Assembly: GCA_900542005.1 (NCBI GenBank)
Contig: UQLW01000011.1
Coordinates: 1-64,000 of the forward strand
DNA length: 64,000 nucleotides
Direction of reading: 5' to 3'
Source: an uncultured Eubacteriales bacterium
GTDB taxonomy: Bacteria > Bacillota > Clostridia > Christensenellales > UMGS416
Made by a program: the position numbers and the translations under genes. Under the pieces are notes generated by a model. The model had not been told where the DNA came from. It ran no database searches and worked only from the letters and a program-made list of their open reading frames with translations. Positions 51,567-60,632 of this stretch are shown one piece after another (position 1 is the stretch's first letter; each line of letters opens with the position of its first letter).

Positions 51567-52976
51567 ATGACCACCCTTGACTTTTCGCAGCAGCAGCGGC
51601 AATGGGCCTTTATCGAGGCGCTGCGGGACCGGTATGCCGGCGCTGCGGCGCGGTACTATATCAAGACCTACGGCTGCCAGATGAACGAGCACGACTCCGA
51701 AGCGCTGGCGGGTATGTTGAACGAAATGGGCCTATTGCCCACCGACGAGGTGGAAGAAGCCCAGGTGGTCGTCATCAATACCTGCTGCGTGCGGGAGCAT
51801 GCGGAGGTGAAGGTTCACGGCAATGTGGGCGCGCTGCGCTTTTTGAAGGAGGCCAACCCGGAGCTGATGATCTGCGTATGCGGATGCATGATGCAGCAGG
51901 AGCCGGTGGCCAGGGCTTTGGCAGCCAAATACCCCTTTATTGATTTAATATTCGGCACTCATCGGGTGCACTGCTTCCCGGAGCTGCTGGCCCGGGCCAC
52001 GCAGAGCGCCCATACGGTGATGGATATTGCCGACAGCGAAGGCGTGATCGTGGAGCATATGCCGGCCGCCCGGGTAGAGGGCTGCACCGCCTGGGTAACG
52101 ATTATGTATGGCTGCGACAACTACTGCGCCTACTGCATTGTGCCCTATGTGCGGGGCCGGGAGCGCAGCCGCGACAGCGCCGAGATCCTTTCGGAGATCC
52201 GGCAGCTGGTGGACCAGGGGGTCAAGGAAGTCACCCTGCTGGGGCAGAATGTGAACAGCTACGGCCGTACGCTGGAGAAGCCGGTAACCTTTGCCGGGCT
52301 GCTGAAGCAGATCCACGCGATCGAGGGCCTGGAGCGGATCCGTTTTATGACGAGCCACCCCAAGGATCTCTCCGACGAGCTGATCGAGGCCTTTGGCAGC
52401 TTGCCGAAGCTGTGCCACCATCTGCATCTGCCGGTGCAATCCGGCGATGATGAGATCCTCCGGCGCATGAACCGGCGCTATAGCGCGGCGCAGTATCTGG
52501 AGCTGGTGGGGCGCCTGAGGGCGGCCTGCCCGGATATCGCCCTGACGACGGATCTGATCGTTGGATTCCCCGGCGAGACGCGGGAGCAGTTTGAGCACAC
52601 GCTGGAGCTGGTGCGCCAGGCAGGGTATGATGGGGCCTTCAGCTTCAAATATTCGCCGCGCCAGGGGACGCCGGCGGCCATGATGGCCGGCCAGGTGCCG
52701 GACGAGGAAAAAAAGGCGCGCCTGGCGGAGCTGAACCGCGTGCTGGAGCAGACGGGACAGCCGCTGCATGAAGCCTATCTGGGGCGCGAGGTGGAGGTGC
52801 TGGTGGAGCGGGTCAACGACCGGCGGCCCGATCAGCTGACCGGCAAAACCTCAACGGCCAAAACGGTAAATTTTGCTGGCCCCGCCCAATGGGTCGGGCA
52901 GCTTGTCAAGGTTAAAATAACAAAGATTAAAGCGCACACCCTCTTTGGCGAGGCTGTGGACGAAAGGAAAGGATAA
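51567..52976 (+). CDS. miaB: tRNA-2-methylthio-N6-dimethylallyladenosine synthase
   Basis: This radical-SAM methylthiotransferase acts on i6A37 of tRNAs. The N-terminal UPF0004 domain has three cysteines for an auxiliary 4Fe-4S cluster (TYGCQMNEHDSE, NTCCVREHAEVK, VCGCMMQQE). The radical-SAM motif is CDNYCAYCIVPYVRGRERSR near residue 190, and a TRAM domain ends the protein. The 469-aa length is standard. GGAGGG lies 11 bases before the ATG, with a GGGACGTCCC palindrome in between. It begins an operon that also encodes MiaA, which makes its substrate. Confidence 0.97.
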   Translation: MTTLDFSQQQRQWAFIEALRDRYAGAAARYYIKTYGCQMNEHDSEALAGMLNEMGLLPTDEVEEAQVVVINTCCVREHAEVKVHGNVGALRFLKEANPELMICVCGCMMQQEPVARALAAKYPFIDLIFGTHRVHCFPELLARATQSAHTVMDIADSEGVIVEHMPAARVEGCTAWVTIMYGCDNYCAYCIVPYVRGRERSRDSAEILSEIRQLVDQGVKEVTLLGQNVNSYGRTLEKPVTFAGLLKQIHAIEGLERIRFMTSHPKDLSDELIEAFGSLPKLCHHLHLPVQSGDDEILRRMNRRYSAAQYLELVGRLRAACPDIALTTDLIVGFPGETREQFEHTLELVRQAGYDGAFSFKYSPRQGTPAAMMAGQVPDEEKKARLAELNRVLEQTGQPLHEAYLGREVEVLVERVNDRRPDQLTGKTSTAKTVNFAGPAQWVGQLVKVKITKIKAHTLFGEAVDERKG

Positions 52977-52980
52977 AAAA

Positions 52981-53391
52981 ATGAACGTACTGGAGAAAAC
53001 CCGCGAGCTGGGCGAGGCTCTTTACAATTCACCGGAGTATCAGGCCGTCAAGGAGGCCCAGGCGGTGATGGAGGCCGACGAAACGGCTTCCCACATCCTC
53101 AAGGAGCTTTCCGAGCTGGAGGCGGATATCCGGCTGACCATGGAAAAGCCGGAGATGAGCGAGCTCTTCCTCAAGAGCAAGATGGACCGCTACCAGAAGC
53201 TGCAGAAGACGGCCGGCGAGAATCCGCTGATCCAGCAGTACCAGGAGGCGGGCAACACCTTCCAGCAGCTGATGGGCCAGGTGAATTCCATTATCAGCTA
53301 TTTTCTGACCGGAGAAACCCCCGACGAAGCGGGCGGCTGCGATGGAAACTGCGCCGGGGGCTGCGCAGGCTGCACGGGCTGCAGCCACTAG
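52981..53391 (+). CDS. YlbF/YmcA-family protein with a cysteine-rich tail
   Basis: This 136-aa helical protein belongs to the YlbF/YmcA family, whose Bacillus members form the YaaT-YmcA-YlbF complex that binds FeS clusters and affects RNase Y processing. The first 115 residues are the typical helical domain (VLEKTRELGEALYNSPEY...). The C-terminus, GGCDGNCAGGCAGCTGCSH, has five cysteines that could hold a cluster. The place between miaB and mutS is that of ymcA in Bacillus. It starts 4 bases after miaB with an AAAGGA SD inside miaB. Confidence 0.85.
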   Translation: MNVLEKTRELGEALYNSPEYQAVKEAQAVMEADETASHILKELSELEADIRLTMEKPEMSELFLKSKMDRYQKLQKTAGENPLIQQYQEAGNTFQQLMGQVNSIISYFLTGETPDEAGGCDGNCAGGCAGCTGCSH

Positions 53392-53418
53392 GACCCCAAG
53401 CGGGAGAGAGAGGATAGG

Positions 53419-56055
53419 GTGAACGAAAAAAGCAAGCTGTCGCCCATGATGCAGCAGTATATGGCGATGAAAGAGCAGTACAAGGATACGCTGCTCTTTT
53501 TCCGCTTGGGCGATTTCTATGAAATGTTTTTTGACGACGCCATCCTGGTGAGCAGGGAGCTGGAGCTGACGCTGACCGGCCGCGACTGCGGCATGCAGGA
53601 GCGGGCGCCCATGTGCGGCGTGCCCTTCCATGCGGTGGACGTATATGTGAACCGGCTGCTGGAAAAGGGCTACAAGGTGGCAATCTGCGAGCAGCTGACC
53701 GATCCCGCATTATCCAAGGGGCTGGTGGATCGCGACGTGGTGCGGATCATTACGCCCGGCACGGTGATCGAGTCCTCCATACTGGATGAAAAAAGCAATA
53801 ACTACCTGCTGGCGCTGTATCAACAGGGCACGCAGGTGGGCCTGGCCTATGTGGATGTGTCCACCGGCCAGTTTGAGCTCTCCAGCGTATCGGTAGCCGA
53901 CGGGGCGCAGCCGCTTCTGGACGAGCTGGTTCGGTTGGCTCCCACGGAGGTATTGGTCAACGAGGCCATGGGCCGGTTCTTTAAGAGCCACGACGTGCTG
54001 CAAAAGGTGCTGGCCTATCCGGTGCAGGTGGAGCAGGACGATAATTTTGAGCAGCTGCAGCTCATGCGGCAGTTCAAGGTGGAGTCCCTCTCAGAGCTGG
54101 GGCTGGATGACCGTTCAGAAGCCTGCGCCGCGGCCGGCGCGCTGCTGGAATACCTGGCGGAGACCCAGAAGAATACGCTGGATCAGATTCAGCGCCCCAA
54201 GATCCACCGGCAGAACGAGTTCATGCTGCTGGACGCCACCACAAGGCGTAACCTGGAGCTGACCGAAACCCTGCGGGGGAAAAACCGGAAGGGTTCGCTT
54301 TTATGGATCCTGGATAGGACCCATACGGCCATGGGCAGCCGGATGCTGCGGCAGTGGCTGGCGCAGCCGCTGCAGAGCCGGCTGGCCATCGAGCTGCGCC
54401 TGGATGCGGTGGAGCAGATCAGCCGCGACCTGGTGAGCAAGGACCAGGTGACCGGGCTGCTGCGCCAGATTAAGGATATGGAACGCATCGCCACACGCAT
54501 CTGCTATGAGACGGTGAACGCCCGGGATTGCGTGGCCTTGGGCAATTCCGTGTCGGTCATCCCGGCGCTGAAGCAGGCGCTGGAGGGTTATGATGCGGCG
54601 ATGGTCGCCCAGATCAACCAGGATATGGATCCGCTGGAGGATGTGAGCGACCTGCTGGCCCAGGCTATTGCCGATAACCCGCCGCTGGGCGTCAAGGACG
54701 GGGGCATCATCCGCGAGGGATATGACCCGCAGCTGGATCAGCTGCGCCATGCCGCCACCCATGGGCGGGAGATGATCGCCTCCATGGAGGCCTCTGAGCG
54801 GGAGGCAACCGGCATTAAAAACCTTAAGATCAGCTATAACCGGGTATTCGGCTTCTATATTGAGGTGACAAAATCCTACCTGGACCAGGTGCCCTACCGC
54901 TATACGCGCAAGCAGACGCTGGCCAACGCCGAGCGCTTCATTACCCAGGAGCTCAAGGAGCTGGAGGAGACGATCCTGGGCGCCGAGGAAAAATCCATCA
55001 AGCTGGAGTATGAGCTGTTTGTCAAGATCCGCGAGGCCCTGCATGGGCAGATCGCCCGCCTTCAGCGTACCGCCCGGTGCGTGGCCCAGCTGGACTGCCT
55101 GGTTTCGCTGGCCGATACAGCGCTGGAGCACGGCTTTACCAAGCCCACCCTAAACGACGAAGGGGAGCTTGCCATCACGGATGGACGCCATCCGGTGGTA
55201 GAGGCCTCGCTGGAGACAGGGCGCTTCGTGGCCAACAATACCCAGATGGATATGGACAAGAACCGCTTTTTAATCATCACCGGCCCCAATATGGCGGGCA
55301 AAAGCACCTATCTCCGCCAGGTCGCGCTCATCACCCTGATGGCCCATATGGGAAGCTTTGTGCCGGCGCGATCGGCGAATATCCCGCTGACGGACCGCAT
55401 CTTTACCCGCATCGGCGCTACGGACGACCTCTTTATGGGCCAGAGCACCTTTATGGTGGAGATGAGTGAGGTAGCCAATATCCTCAAGCACGCGACCAGC
55501 CAATCCCTGGTGATCTTAGATGAAATCGGCCGCGGTACCAGCACCTTCGACGGCCTGAGCATTGCCTGGGCGGTAGTCGAATACCTCTGCGACCGGGACG
55601 CGATCGGGGCCAAAACCCTCTTTGCCACCCACTATCATGAGCTTTCTCAGCTGGAGGGAAAGGTGGCGGGTGTGCGCAATTACTGCGTAGCCGTACGCGA
55701 AGCCGGGGATACGGTGGTCTTTCTGCACCGCATTGTGCGGGGCGGGGCCGACAAGAGCTTCGGCGTCCACGTGGCTCAGCTGGCTGGCCTGCCCGAGGCG
55801 GTGGTGCACCGCGCGCGGGAGATATTGGAGCGCCTGGAAGCGTCGAAATTCAACTCAAAGGCGGTGCGCAGCAGCGCCGACGAAGCGGGAAAGCGGCTGA
55901 ACCGGCCGGAGGATACCCAGACGCAGCAGATGGACTTCGCCGCCCTGCTGCCCTATCACGATATCCTGGAGGAGATCAAGGCGCTGGACGTGAATCAAAT
56001 GGCGCCCATTGACGCGCTGTACCTGGTGAACCGCCTGAAGGAGAAGATGAAATAA
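53419..56055 (+). CDS. mutS: DNA mismatch repair protein MutS
   Basis: This 878-aa ATPase recognises mismatches. The N-terminal Phe-x-Glu mismatch wedge is present in GDFYEMFFDD near residue 35. The ATPase has GPNMAGKSTYLRQ near residue 621, the ST loop and Walker B in DEIGRGTSTFDGLS near residue 700, and HYHELSQLEG. A C-terminal helix-turn-helix and a QMDF-like clamp-binding peptide (QTQQMDFAAL) follow. GTG start with GAGAGAGGA. The stop overlaps the mutL ATG by one base. Confidence 0.98.
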   Translation: MNEKSKLSPMMQQYMAMKEQYKDTLLFFRLGDFYEMFFDDAILVSRELELTLTGRDCGMQERAPMCGVPFHAVDVYVNRLLEKGYKVAICEQLTDPALSKGLVDRDVVRIITPGTVIESSILDEKSNNYLLALYQQGTQVGLAYVDVSTGQFELSSVSVADGAQPLLDELVRLAPTEVLVNEAMGRFFKSHDVLQKVLAYPVQVEQDDNFEQLQLMRQFKVESLSELGLDDRSEACAAAGALLEYLAETQKNTLDQIQRPKIHRQNEFMLLDATTRRNLELTETLRGKNRKGSLLWILDRTHTAMGSRMLRQWLAQPLQSRLAIELRLDAVEQISRDLVSKDQVTGLLRQIKDMERIATRICYETVNARDCVALGNSVSVIPALKQALEGYDAAMVAQINQDMDPLEDVSDLLAQAIADNPPLGVKDGGIIREGYDPQLDQLRHAATHGREMIASMEASEREATGIKNLKISYNRVFGFYIEVTKSYLDQVPYRYTRKQTLANAERFITQELKELEETILGAEEKSIKLEYELFVKIREALHGQIARLQRTARCVAQLDCLVSLADTALEHGFTKPTLNDEGELAITDGRHPVVEASLETGRFVANNTQMDMDKNRFLIITGPNMAGKSTYLRQVALITLMAHMGSFVPARSANIPLTDRIFTRIGATDDLFMGQSTFMVEMSEVANILKHATSQSLVILDEIGRGTSTFDGLSIAWAVVEYLCDRDAIGAKTLFATHYHELSQLEGKVAGVRNYCVAVREAGDTVVFLHRIVRGGADKSFGVHVAQLAGLPEAVVHRAREILERLEASKFNSKAVRSSADEAGKRLNRPEDTQTQQMDFAALLPYHDILEEIKALDVNQMAPIDALYLVNRLKEKMK

Positions 56056-58064
56056 TGGTTCAGGAGAACGCCCGCATCCATGTATTGGCCGATGAGGTGG
56101 CCCGCCAGATTGCGGCGGGCGAGGTGGTAGAGCGCCCCAGCGCCGTAGTGAAGGAGCTGGTGGAAAACGCGCTGGACGCGGGAAGCACGCTCATCACCGT
56201 GGAGATCCAGGACGGCGGCAAAAAGGGGATCCGCGTAAGCGACAACGGCTGCGGCATTGCCCGGGAGGACGTGCCCCTGGCCTTTCAGCGTCATGCGACC
56301 AGCAAAATCGCCACGCTGGAGGATCTATATCATATCAGCCATATGGGCTTCCGGGGTGAGGCGCTGTATTCGATTGCCGCTGTATCGCGGGTGGAGCTGA
56401 CAACCAAGCGGCGCGGGGATGAAGCGGGGCTGCGGGTGACCAATGAGGGTGGCCAGCTGGGCGAAATAACCGACGCCGGCTGCCCGGACGGCACGACCCT
56501 ATGGGTGCGGGACCTGTTTTATAATACCCCGGCCCGACTGAAGTTCCTGCGCTCAGCCCAGTCGGAGGCCGGTGCGGTGGGCAGCGTGATGAGCCGGCTG
56601 ATCCTGGCCAATCCGTCGGTTTCTTTCCGGTTTATCTCCCATGGCAAGACGGTTTACCATTCCCAGGGGGACGGCAGCCTGCGCAACGCCGTCTATTCGG
56701 TGCTGGGTAAGGAGATTGCCTCCCACATGGTGACGGTGCAGGGAGAGGAAGGCGGGATCCGCGTGGAGGGCTGCGTTGGAGAGCCCGTGGTCAGCCGGGG
56801 CAACCGTACCTATGAGATGCTGTATGTCAATGGCAGGCCGGTCAACCACCCCATGGTCTCCAAGGCGGTGGAGAACGCCTACGGCACCACGCTGATGTCG
56901 CAGAAATTCCCCGTATTCGTACTGAACCTGTCCATGCCCTACGAGTGGGTGGACGTGAACGTGCATCCCAACAAGCTGCAGGTGCGCTTTGCCCAGGACC
57001 AGCAGGTGTTTTACGCCGTGCAGTCCTGTGTGCGGCGGGCCTTGAGCGGCGTGGAGCAGAAGCCCACGGTGATGCAGTTTAAGGCGGCGGTTATCCCCTG
57101 CGAGCCGGAGCAGAGGGACAAGCCCGCCCAGGATGCGCCTGAAAGGCAGAAGACGCCGGTTTCCCCGGCAGGGTTGCCACAGCCCGAAGGGGCAGCGCCG
57201 CTGGCCCAGAGCTCCCCAAGCAGCCCGTCGCATCCCCAAGGGGCAGCGGCGCTGGCCCAGAAGCCCCAAAGCAGCCCGCCGCAGCCAAGGGAGAAGCCGC
57301 TGCCGCCGCCAGCATCCATGCAGCAGGCTGTGCGGGAATACCGCTCCCAGGTGATCGGAGAGAACCAGGAGGCCTTCGCCTATACCCGGCTGCTGCAGAA
57401 GGCCGAACCCAAGCCCACGCTGGCCAGCGAGCAGGCGCTGCCCTGGAAGGAGCCACAGCAGGAGCAAACCCAGGTGGAGAGCCTGCGGCTGCCGGAGGGC
57501 ACGCTCCGGGGCGTAGTTTTCCATACCTATGCCATCATTGAGGCGGGGGATGAGCTATACTTTGTGGATCAGCATGCGGCCCATGAGCGGCTTTTATACG
57601 ACCAGTATATGCAGGCCCTTGAGACGGGGGAGAGCTTCTCCCAGCAGCTGCTGGTGCCTCAGATGCTGGAGGTGACCTATTACCAGAAGACAGCCATCGA
57701 GGAAAATATGGAGCTCTTCGCCCAGCTGGGCTTTGAGCTGGAGCCCTTTGGGCGCAACAGCTACCAGATCCGCGCGGTGCCGCACTTCCTGGGCCAGGCC
57801 CAGCAGAGCGGGTTCTTCCTGGAGGTTCTGGATATGCTCCACAGCCAAACGGGCAACACCCGGGACGAACGGCAGCGCGCGATCATGCAGATGTCCTGCA
57901 AGGGCGCAGTAAAAGGGGGCGAGCCGCTTTCCCAGCAGGAGATGGACCGGCTGCTGGAGGTGCTTCGCCGGGAGGATACGCCGCTTTCCTGCCCCCATGG
58001 CCGCCCCATCTGCATGAAGCTGACCCGGCGGGAGCTGGAAAAGCAGTTCAAGAGGATCGTATGA
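56055..58064 (+). CDS. mutL: DNA mismatch repair endonuclease MutL
   Basis: This 669-aa GHKL ATPase and nicking endonuclease partners MutS. The N-terminal domain shows IAAGEVVERPSAVVKELVEN, recognised by ELVENALDAG, then DNGCGI and GFRGEALYSIAAV. A Pro/Gln/Ser-rich linker (about 345-440) contains a 17-residue tandem duplication. The C-terminal nuclease motif DQHAAHERLLYDQ near residue 505 differs from the usual DQHAxxERxxYE by ending in Asp; MSCKGAVKGG and SCPHGRPICMKL complete the metal site. Start and stop overlap with mutS and miaA. Confidence 0.96.
   Translation: MVQENARIHVLADEVARQIAAGEVVERPSAVVKELVENALDAGSTLITVEIQDGGKKGIRVSDNGCGIAREDVPLAFQRHATSKIATLEDLYHISHMGFRGEALYSIAAVSRVELTTKRRGDEAGLRVTNEGGQLGEITDAGCPDGTTLWVRDLFYNTPARLKFLRSAQSEAGAVGSVMSRLILANPSVSFRFISHGKTVYHSQGDGSLRNAVYSVLGKEIASHMVTVQGEEGGIRVEGCVGEPVVSRGNRTYEMLYVNGRPVNHPMVSKAVENAYGTTLMSQKFPVFVLNLSMPYEWVDVNVHPNKLQVRFAQDQQVFYAVQSCVRRALSGVEQKPTVMQFKAAVIPCEPEQRDKPAQDAPERQKTPVSPAGLPQPEGAAPLAQSSPSSPSHPQGAAALAQKPQSSPPQPREKPLPPPASMQQAVREYRSQVIGENQEAFAYTRLLQKAEPKPTLASEQALPWKEPQQEQTQVESLRLPEGTLRGVVFHTYAIIEAGDELYFVDQHAAHERLLYDQYMQALETGESFSQQLLVPQMLEVTYYQKTAIEENMELFAQLGFELEPFGRNSYQIRAVPHFLGQAQQSGFFLEVLDMLHSQTGNTRDERQRAIMQMSCKGAVKGGEPLSQQEMDRLLEVLRREDTPLSCPHGRPICMKLTRRELEKQFKRIV
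57183..57284 (+). repeat. Two 51-bp tandem repeats in the mutL linker
   Basis: Unit 1 (57183-57233) and unit 2 (57234-57284) share long stretches such as AAGGGGCAGCG and CGCTGGCCCAGA and differ at scattered positions. They encode two similar 17-residue units, PEGAAPLAQSSPSSPSH and PQGAAALAQKPQSSPPQ. The phase is preserved, so linker length can change without a frameshift. Confidence 0.85.
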
Positions 58065-59029
58065 TGGGGACGAGATTGATCTGCATCGTAGGCCCTACCG
58101 CCTCCGGCAAGAGCGCCCTGGCTGTCGCGCTGGCCCGCACGCTGGATGGCGAGGTGATCTCAGCGGATTCCATGCAGGTATATCGCGGCATGGATATCGG
58201 CACGGCGAAGATCACCAGGCAGGAGATGGGGGGCGTCGTTCATCATGGCCTGGATCTCTTGGAGCCGCAGGATCGCTATAACGCCTTCTATTTCCAGGAC
58301 TTTGCGCGCCGCAGCATCTCCGGGGTGGCGGAACGGGGGAAAACCCCGATCCTATGCGGCGGTACGGGCCTGTTTGTCCACAGCGTGCTGTTTGCGATGG
58401 CCTTCACCGAGGCGGGAGAGGATCAGGCCCTGCGGGCGCAGCTGGCCCGGGAAGCCAGGGAAAGGGGGCCGGAAGCCCTGCATCAGCGGCTGCAGGCGGT
58501 CGATCCCGCCAGCGCAGCGCGTATCCATCCCAACAACGTGAAACGGGTAATCCGGGCCCTGGAGGTGTATGCGCTGACGGGTAAGCCGATGAGCAGCTTT
58601 GATGAAGGGGCTTTCGCTGAGCCTGAACCCCTCTACCGGCCGCTGCTGTGGCTGGGTTTGGAGCTTCCCCGGGAGGAGCTGATTCGGCGCATCGACAGGC
58701 GGGTGGACGCCATGATAGCGGCTGGCCTGGAGCAGGAAGCCCGGCGGCTGTGGGAGCAGGGGCTTCGGCCCGAGACGCACACGGCCCTGCAGGGGATCGG
58801 CTATAAGCAATTCGCGCCCTATTTTGCAGGAGAGGCGACGCTGGAGCAGGCCGTGGAGCGGATCAAGATTGAGACACGGCAATTTGCCAAGCGGCAGATG
58901 AGCTGGTTCAAGCGGGAAAAGCGGATTCGCTGGCTGGACGCTTCCCAGGATATCCGCGAGCTGGCATCCCAGGCGCTGGTATTGTGGGAAGAAGAGCGGA
59001 AGAAGATGGAATGGATGGGAGAAAGATGA
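58061..59029 (+). CDS. miaA: tRNA dimethylallyltransferase
   Basis: This enzyme adds a dimethylallyl group to A37 of UNN-reading tRNAs, providing the MiaB substrate. It has the P-loop GPTASGKSALAVALA near residue 11, the DSMQVYRGMDIGTAKI motif near residue 36, YNAFYFQDFARRS, and GTGLFVHSVLF near residue 101. The 322-aa length is normal. The ATG at 58061 overlaps the mutL stop, and the end overlaps the next gene at ATGA. Confidence 0.97.
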   Translation: MMGTRLICIVGPTASGKSALAVALARTLDGEVISADSMQVYRGMDIGTAKITRQEMGGVVHHGLDLLEPQDRYNAFYFQDFARRSISGVAERGKTPILCGGTGLFVHSVLFAMAFTEAGEDQALRAQLAREARERGPEALHQRLQAVDPASAARIHPNNVKRVIRALEVYALTGKPMSSFDEGAFAEPEPLYRPLLWLGLELPREELIRRIDRRVDAMIAAGLEQEARRLWEQGLRPETHTALQGIGYKQFAPYFAGEATLEQAVERIKIETRQFAKRQMSWFKREKRIRWLDASQDIRELASQALVLWEEERKKMEWMGER

Positions 59030-60288
59030 TCAATCATTTGACCGGCATCGCGCCGGAGGCGATTTTGGAAGTGCAGCGGGCAGAGCAGGCATTGATCCAT
59101 GGGGGCGTATTCGCCCGCATGGAGGAGACGGCCCTGACAAACCAGATGAAGGTGATGGAAGCGCTGCAGGAGAACCGGGTGGAAATGCGCCATTTTGCTT
59201 CCAGCACGGGATACGGGTATGACGACATTGGGCGGGATACGCTGGATCGCGTCTATGCCCGGGCCTTTGGGGCGGAGGCGGCCTTGGTGCGCCCGCAGAT
59301 GATCAACGGCACCCATGCGCTGGCACTGGCGCTTTATGGTGTGCTGCGCCCGGGCGATGTGATTTTGAGCGTGACGGGCAAGCCCTACGATACCCTGGAG
59401 GAGGTGATCGGCCTCTCGGGCGAAGCGGATCAGGGCTCGCTGAAGGATTTTGGCATCCGCTATGAGCAGCTGGAGCTGGGCGATGGCGGCGCTATCGACC
59501 TGAAGGGGCTTGAGGCGAGGCTGGAGGCCGGCCCCGTGCGCATGGTTTACCTGCAGCGGTCCAAGGGATATGACTGGCGGCCCACCATGAGCATGGAGCA
59601 GCTGTCCCAGGTGACGGAGCTTGTACACCGGGTTCAGCCGAAGGCCCTGGTGATGGTGGACAATTGCTACGGCGAATTCGTGGAGGACAGGGAGCCCACT
59701 GAGGTTGGGGCCAATCTGATGGCCGGCTCGCTGATTAAAAATCCGGGGGGCGGCCTGGCGCCAACCGGCGGATATGTGGCCGGCGACGAAGCGCTGATTG
59801 CCAAGGTCGCATGCCGCCTGACCACGCCGGGCATCGGGGCCGAGGCAGGCTCCTATGCCGGCGGGTATCAGTACCTTTTCCAGGGCTTCTTCCTGGCGCC
59901 CCATGTGGTGCTGCAGAGCCTGAAAACAGCGGCGCTGATGGCCTATGTGCTCAAGGCCCGGGGATATGATACGATCCCCGCCTGGGATGAACCCAGGTAT
60001 GACATTATCCAGGCGGTGCGGCTGGGGGCGAAGGAAAACCTGGAAGCCTTCTGCCGTGCAATCCAGGCGGCTTCGCCGGTGGACGGCCATGTGGTGCCGG
60101 AGCCCTGGCCGATGCCTGGATATCAGCACGACGTGATTATGGCGGCGGGCACCTTTGTGCAGGGCGCGTCCATTGAGCTTTCAGCCGACGGCCCGATCAA
60201 GCCGCCCTATATCGGTTATATGCAGGGCGCGCTGACCTACGAACATGGCAAACTGGCCGTGATGCGGGTGTTGACCGCGCTGAAATAG
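59026..60288 (+). CDS. Methionine gamma-lyase family PLP protein (YnbB/aluminium-resistance type)
   Basis: This 420-aa fold-type I PLP protein has SSTGYGYDDIGRDTLDRVYA near residue 55, GTHALALALYGVL near residue 90, VMVDNCYGEFVE near residue 210 and the lysine in GSLIKNPGGGLAPTGGYV near residue 240. It is the family called methionine gamma-lyase-like or aluminium resistance protein, usually found just after miaA (often with hfq between them; hfq is absent here). The ATG overlaps the miaA stop by 4 bases. The true substrate is uncertain. It is the last gene of the operon. Confidence 0.9.
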   Translation: MINHLTGIAPEAILEVQRAEQALIHGGVFARMEETALTNQMKVMEALQENRVEMRHFASSTGYGYDDIGRDTLDRVYARAFGAEAALVRPQMINGTHALALALYGVLRPGDVILSVTGKPYDTLEEVIGLSGEADQGSLKDFGIRYEQLELGDGGAIDLKGLEARLEAGPVRMVYLQRSKGYDWRPTMSMEQLSQVTELVHRVQPKALVMVDNCYGEFVEDREPTEVGANLMAGSLIKNPGGGLAPTGGYVAGDEALIAKVACRLTTPGIGAEAGSYAGGYQYLFQGFFLAPHVVLQSLKTAALMAYVLKARGYDTIPAWDEPRYDIIQAVRLGAKENLEAFCRAIQAASPVDGHVVPEPWPMPGYQHDVIMAAGTFVQGASIELSADGPIKPPYIGYMQGALTYEHGKLAVMRVLTALK

Positions 60289-60309
60289 AGCTGAAAAGCG
60301 GACAAAAAG

Positions 60310-60350
60310 AAAGGCTCCTTCAATCATGCCGATTGAAGGAGCCTTTTGCC
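60310..60350. terminator. Bidirectional terminator between the miaB operon and the redox operon
   Basis: AAAGGCTCCTTCAATC pairs perfectly with GATTGAAGGAGCCTTT around ATGCC, with T-rich flanks on both strands. Confidence 0.93.
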
Positions 60351-60358
60351 TTGCAGCC

Positions 60359-60601
60359 TTATCCTAACCGCTCCAGGATCTGCTGCTGAAAGAATTCGTC
60401 GGTCTTTTCCGGGGTGAGGGAATGCAGCTCGCCGTCCACCGTGGTACATACGCCTTCCTGGCAGTGTCCGGTGCAGAAGGTAGCGGCCAGGTCGACCTTG
60501 TCCTGCAGCTGATGCTCAGCGATGAGGGCCTGAAGCCGTTCAACAATTTTCTGGGAACCTCTTAGGTGGCAGGAGCTGCCAATGCATACGGTAACTTTCA
60601 T
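60359..60601 (-). CDS. Thioredoxin-like [2Fe-2S] ferredoxin (NuoE-like)
   Basis: This 80-aa protein has four cluster cysteines in the order CIGSSC (C-x4-C) near residue 6 and CTGHCQEGVC near residue 43, the arrangement of thioredoxin-fold 2Fe-2S proteins and NuoE/HydA-associated subunits. It probably carries electrons. The ATG at 60601 is the first that fits the fold; the open frame upstream runs into rex. It is the last gene of the minus-strand operon, 31 bases after rex. Confidence 0.88.
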   Translation of the reverse strand: MKVTVCIGSSCHLRGSQKIVERLQALIAEHQLQDKVDLAATFCTGHCQEGVCTTVDGELHSLTPEKTDEFFQQQILERLG

Positions 60602-60632
60602 TTTGATGACCTCTTCCACGATTGCCATGCAA

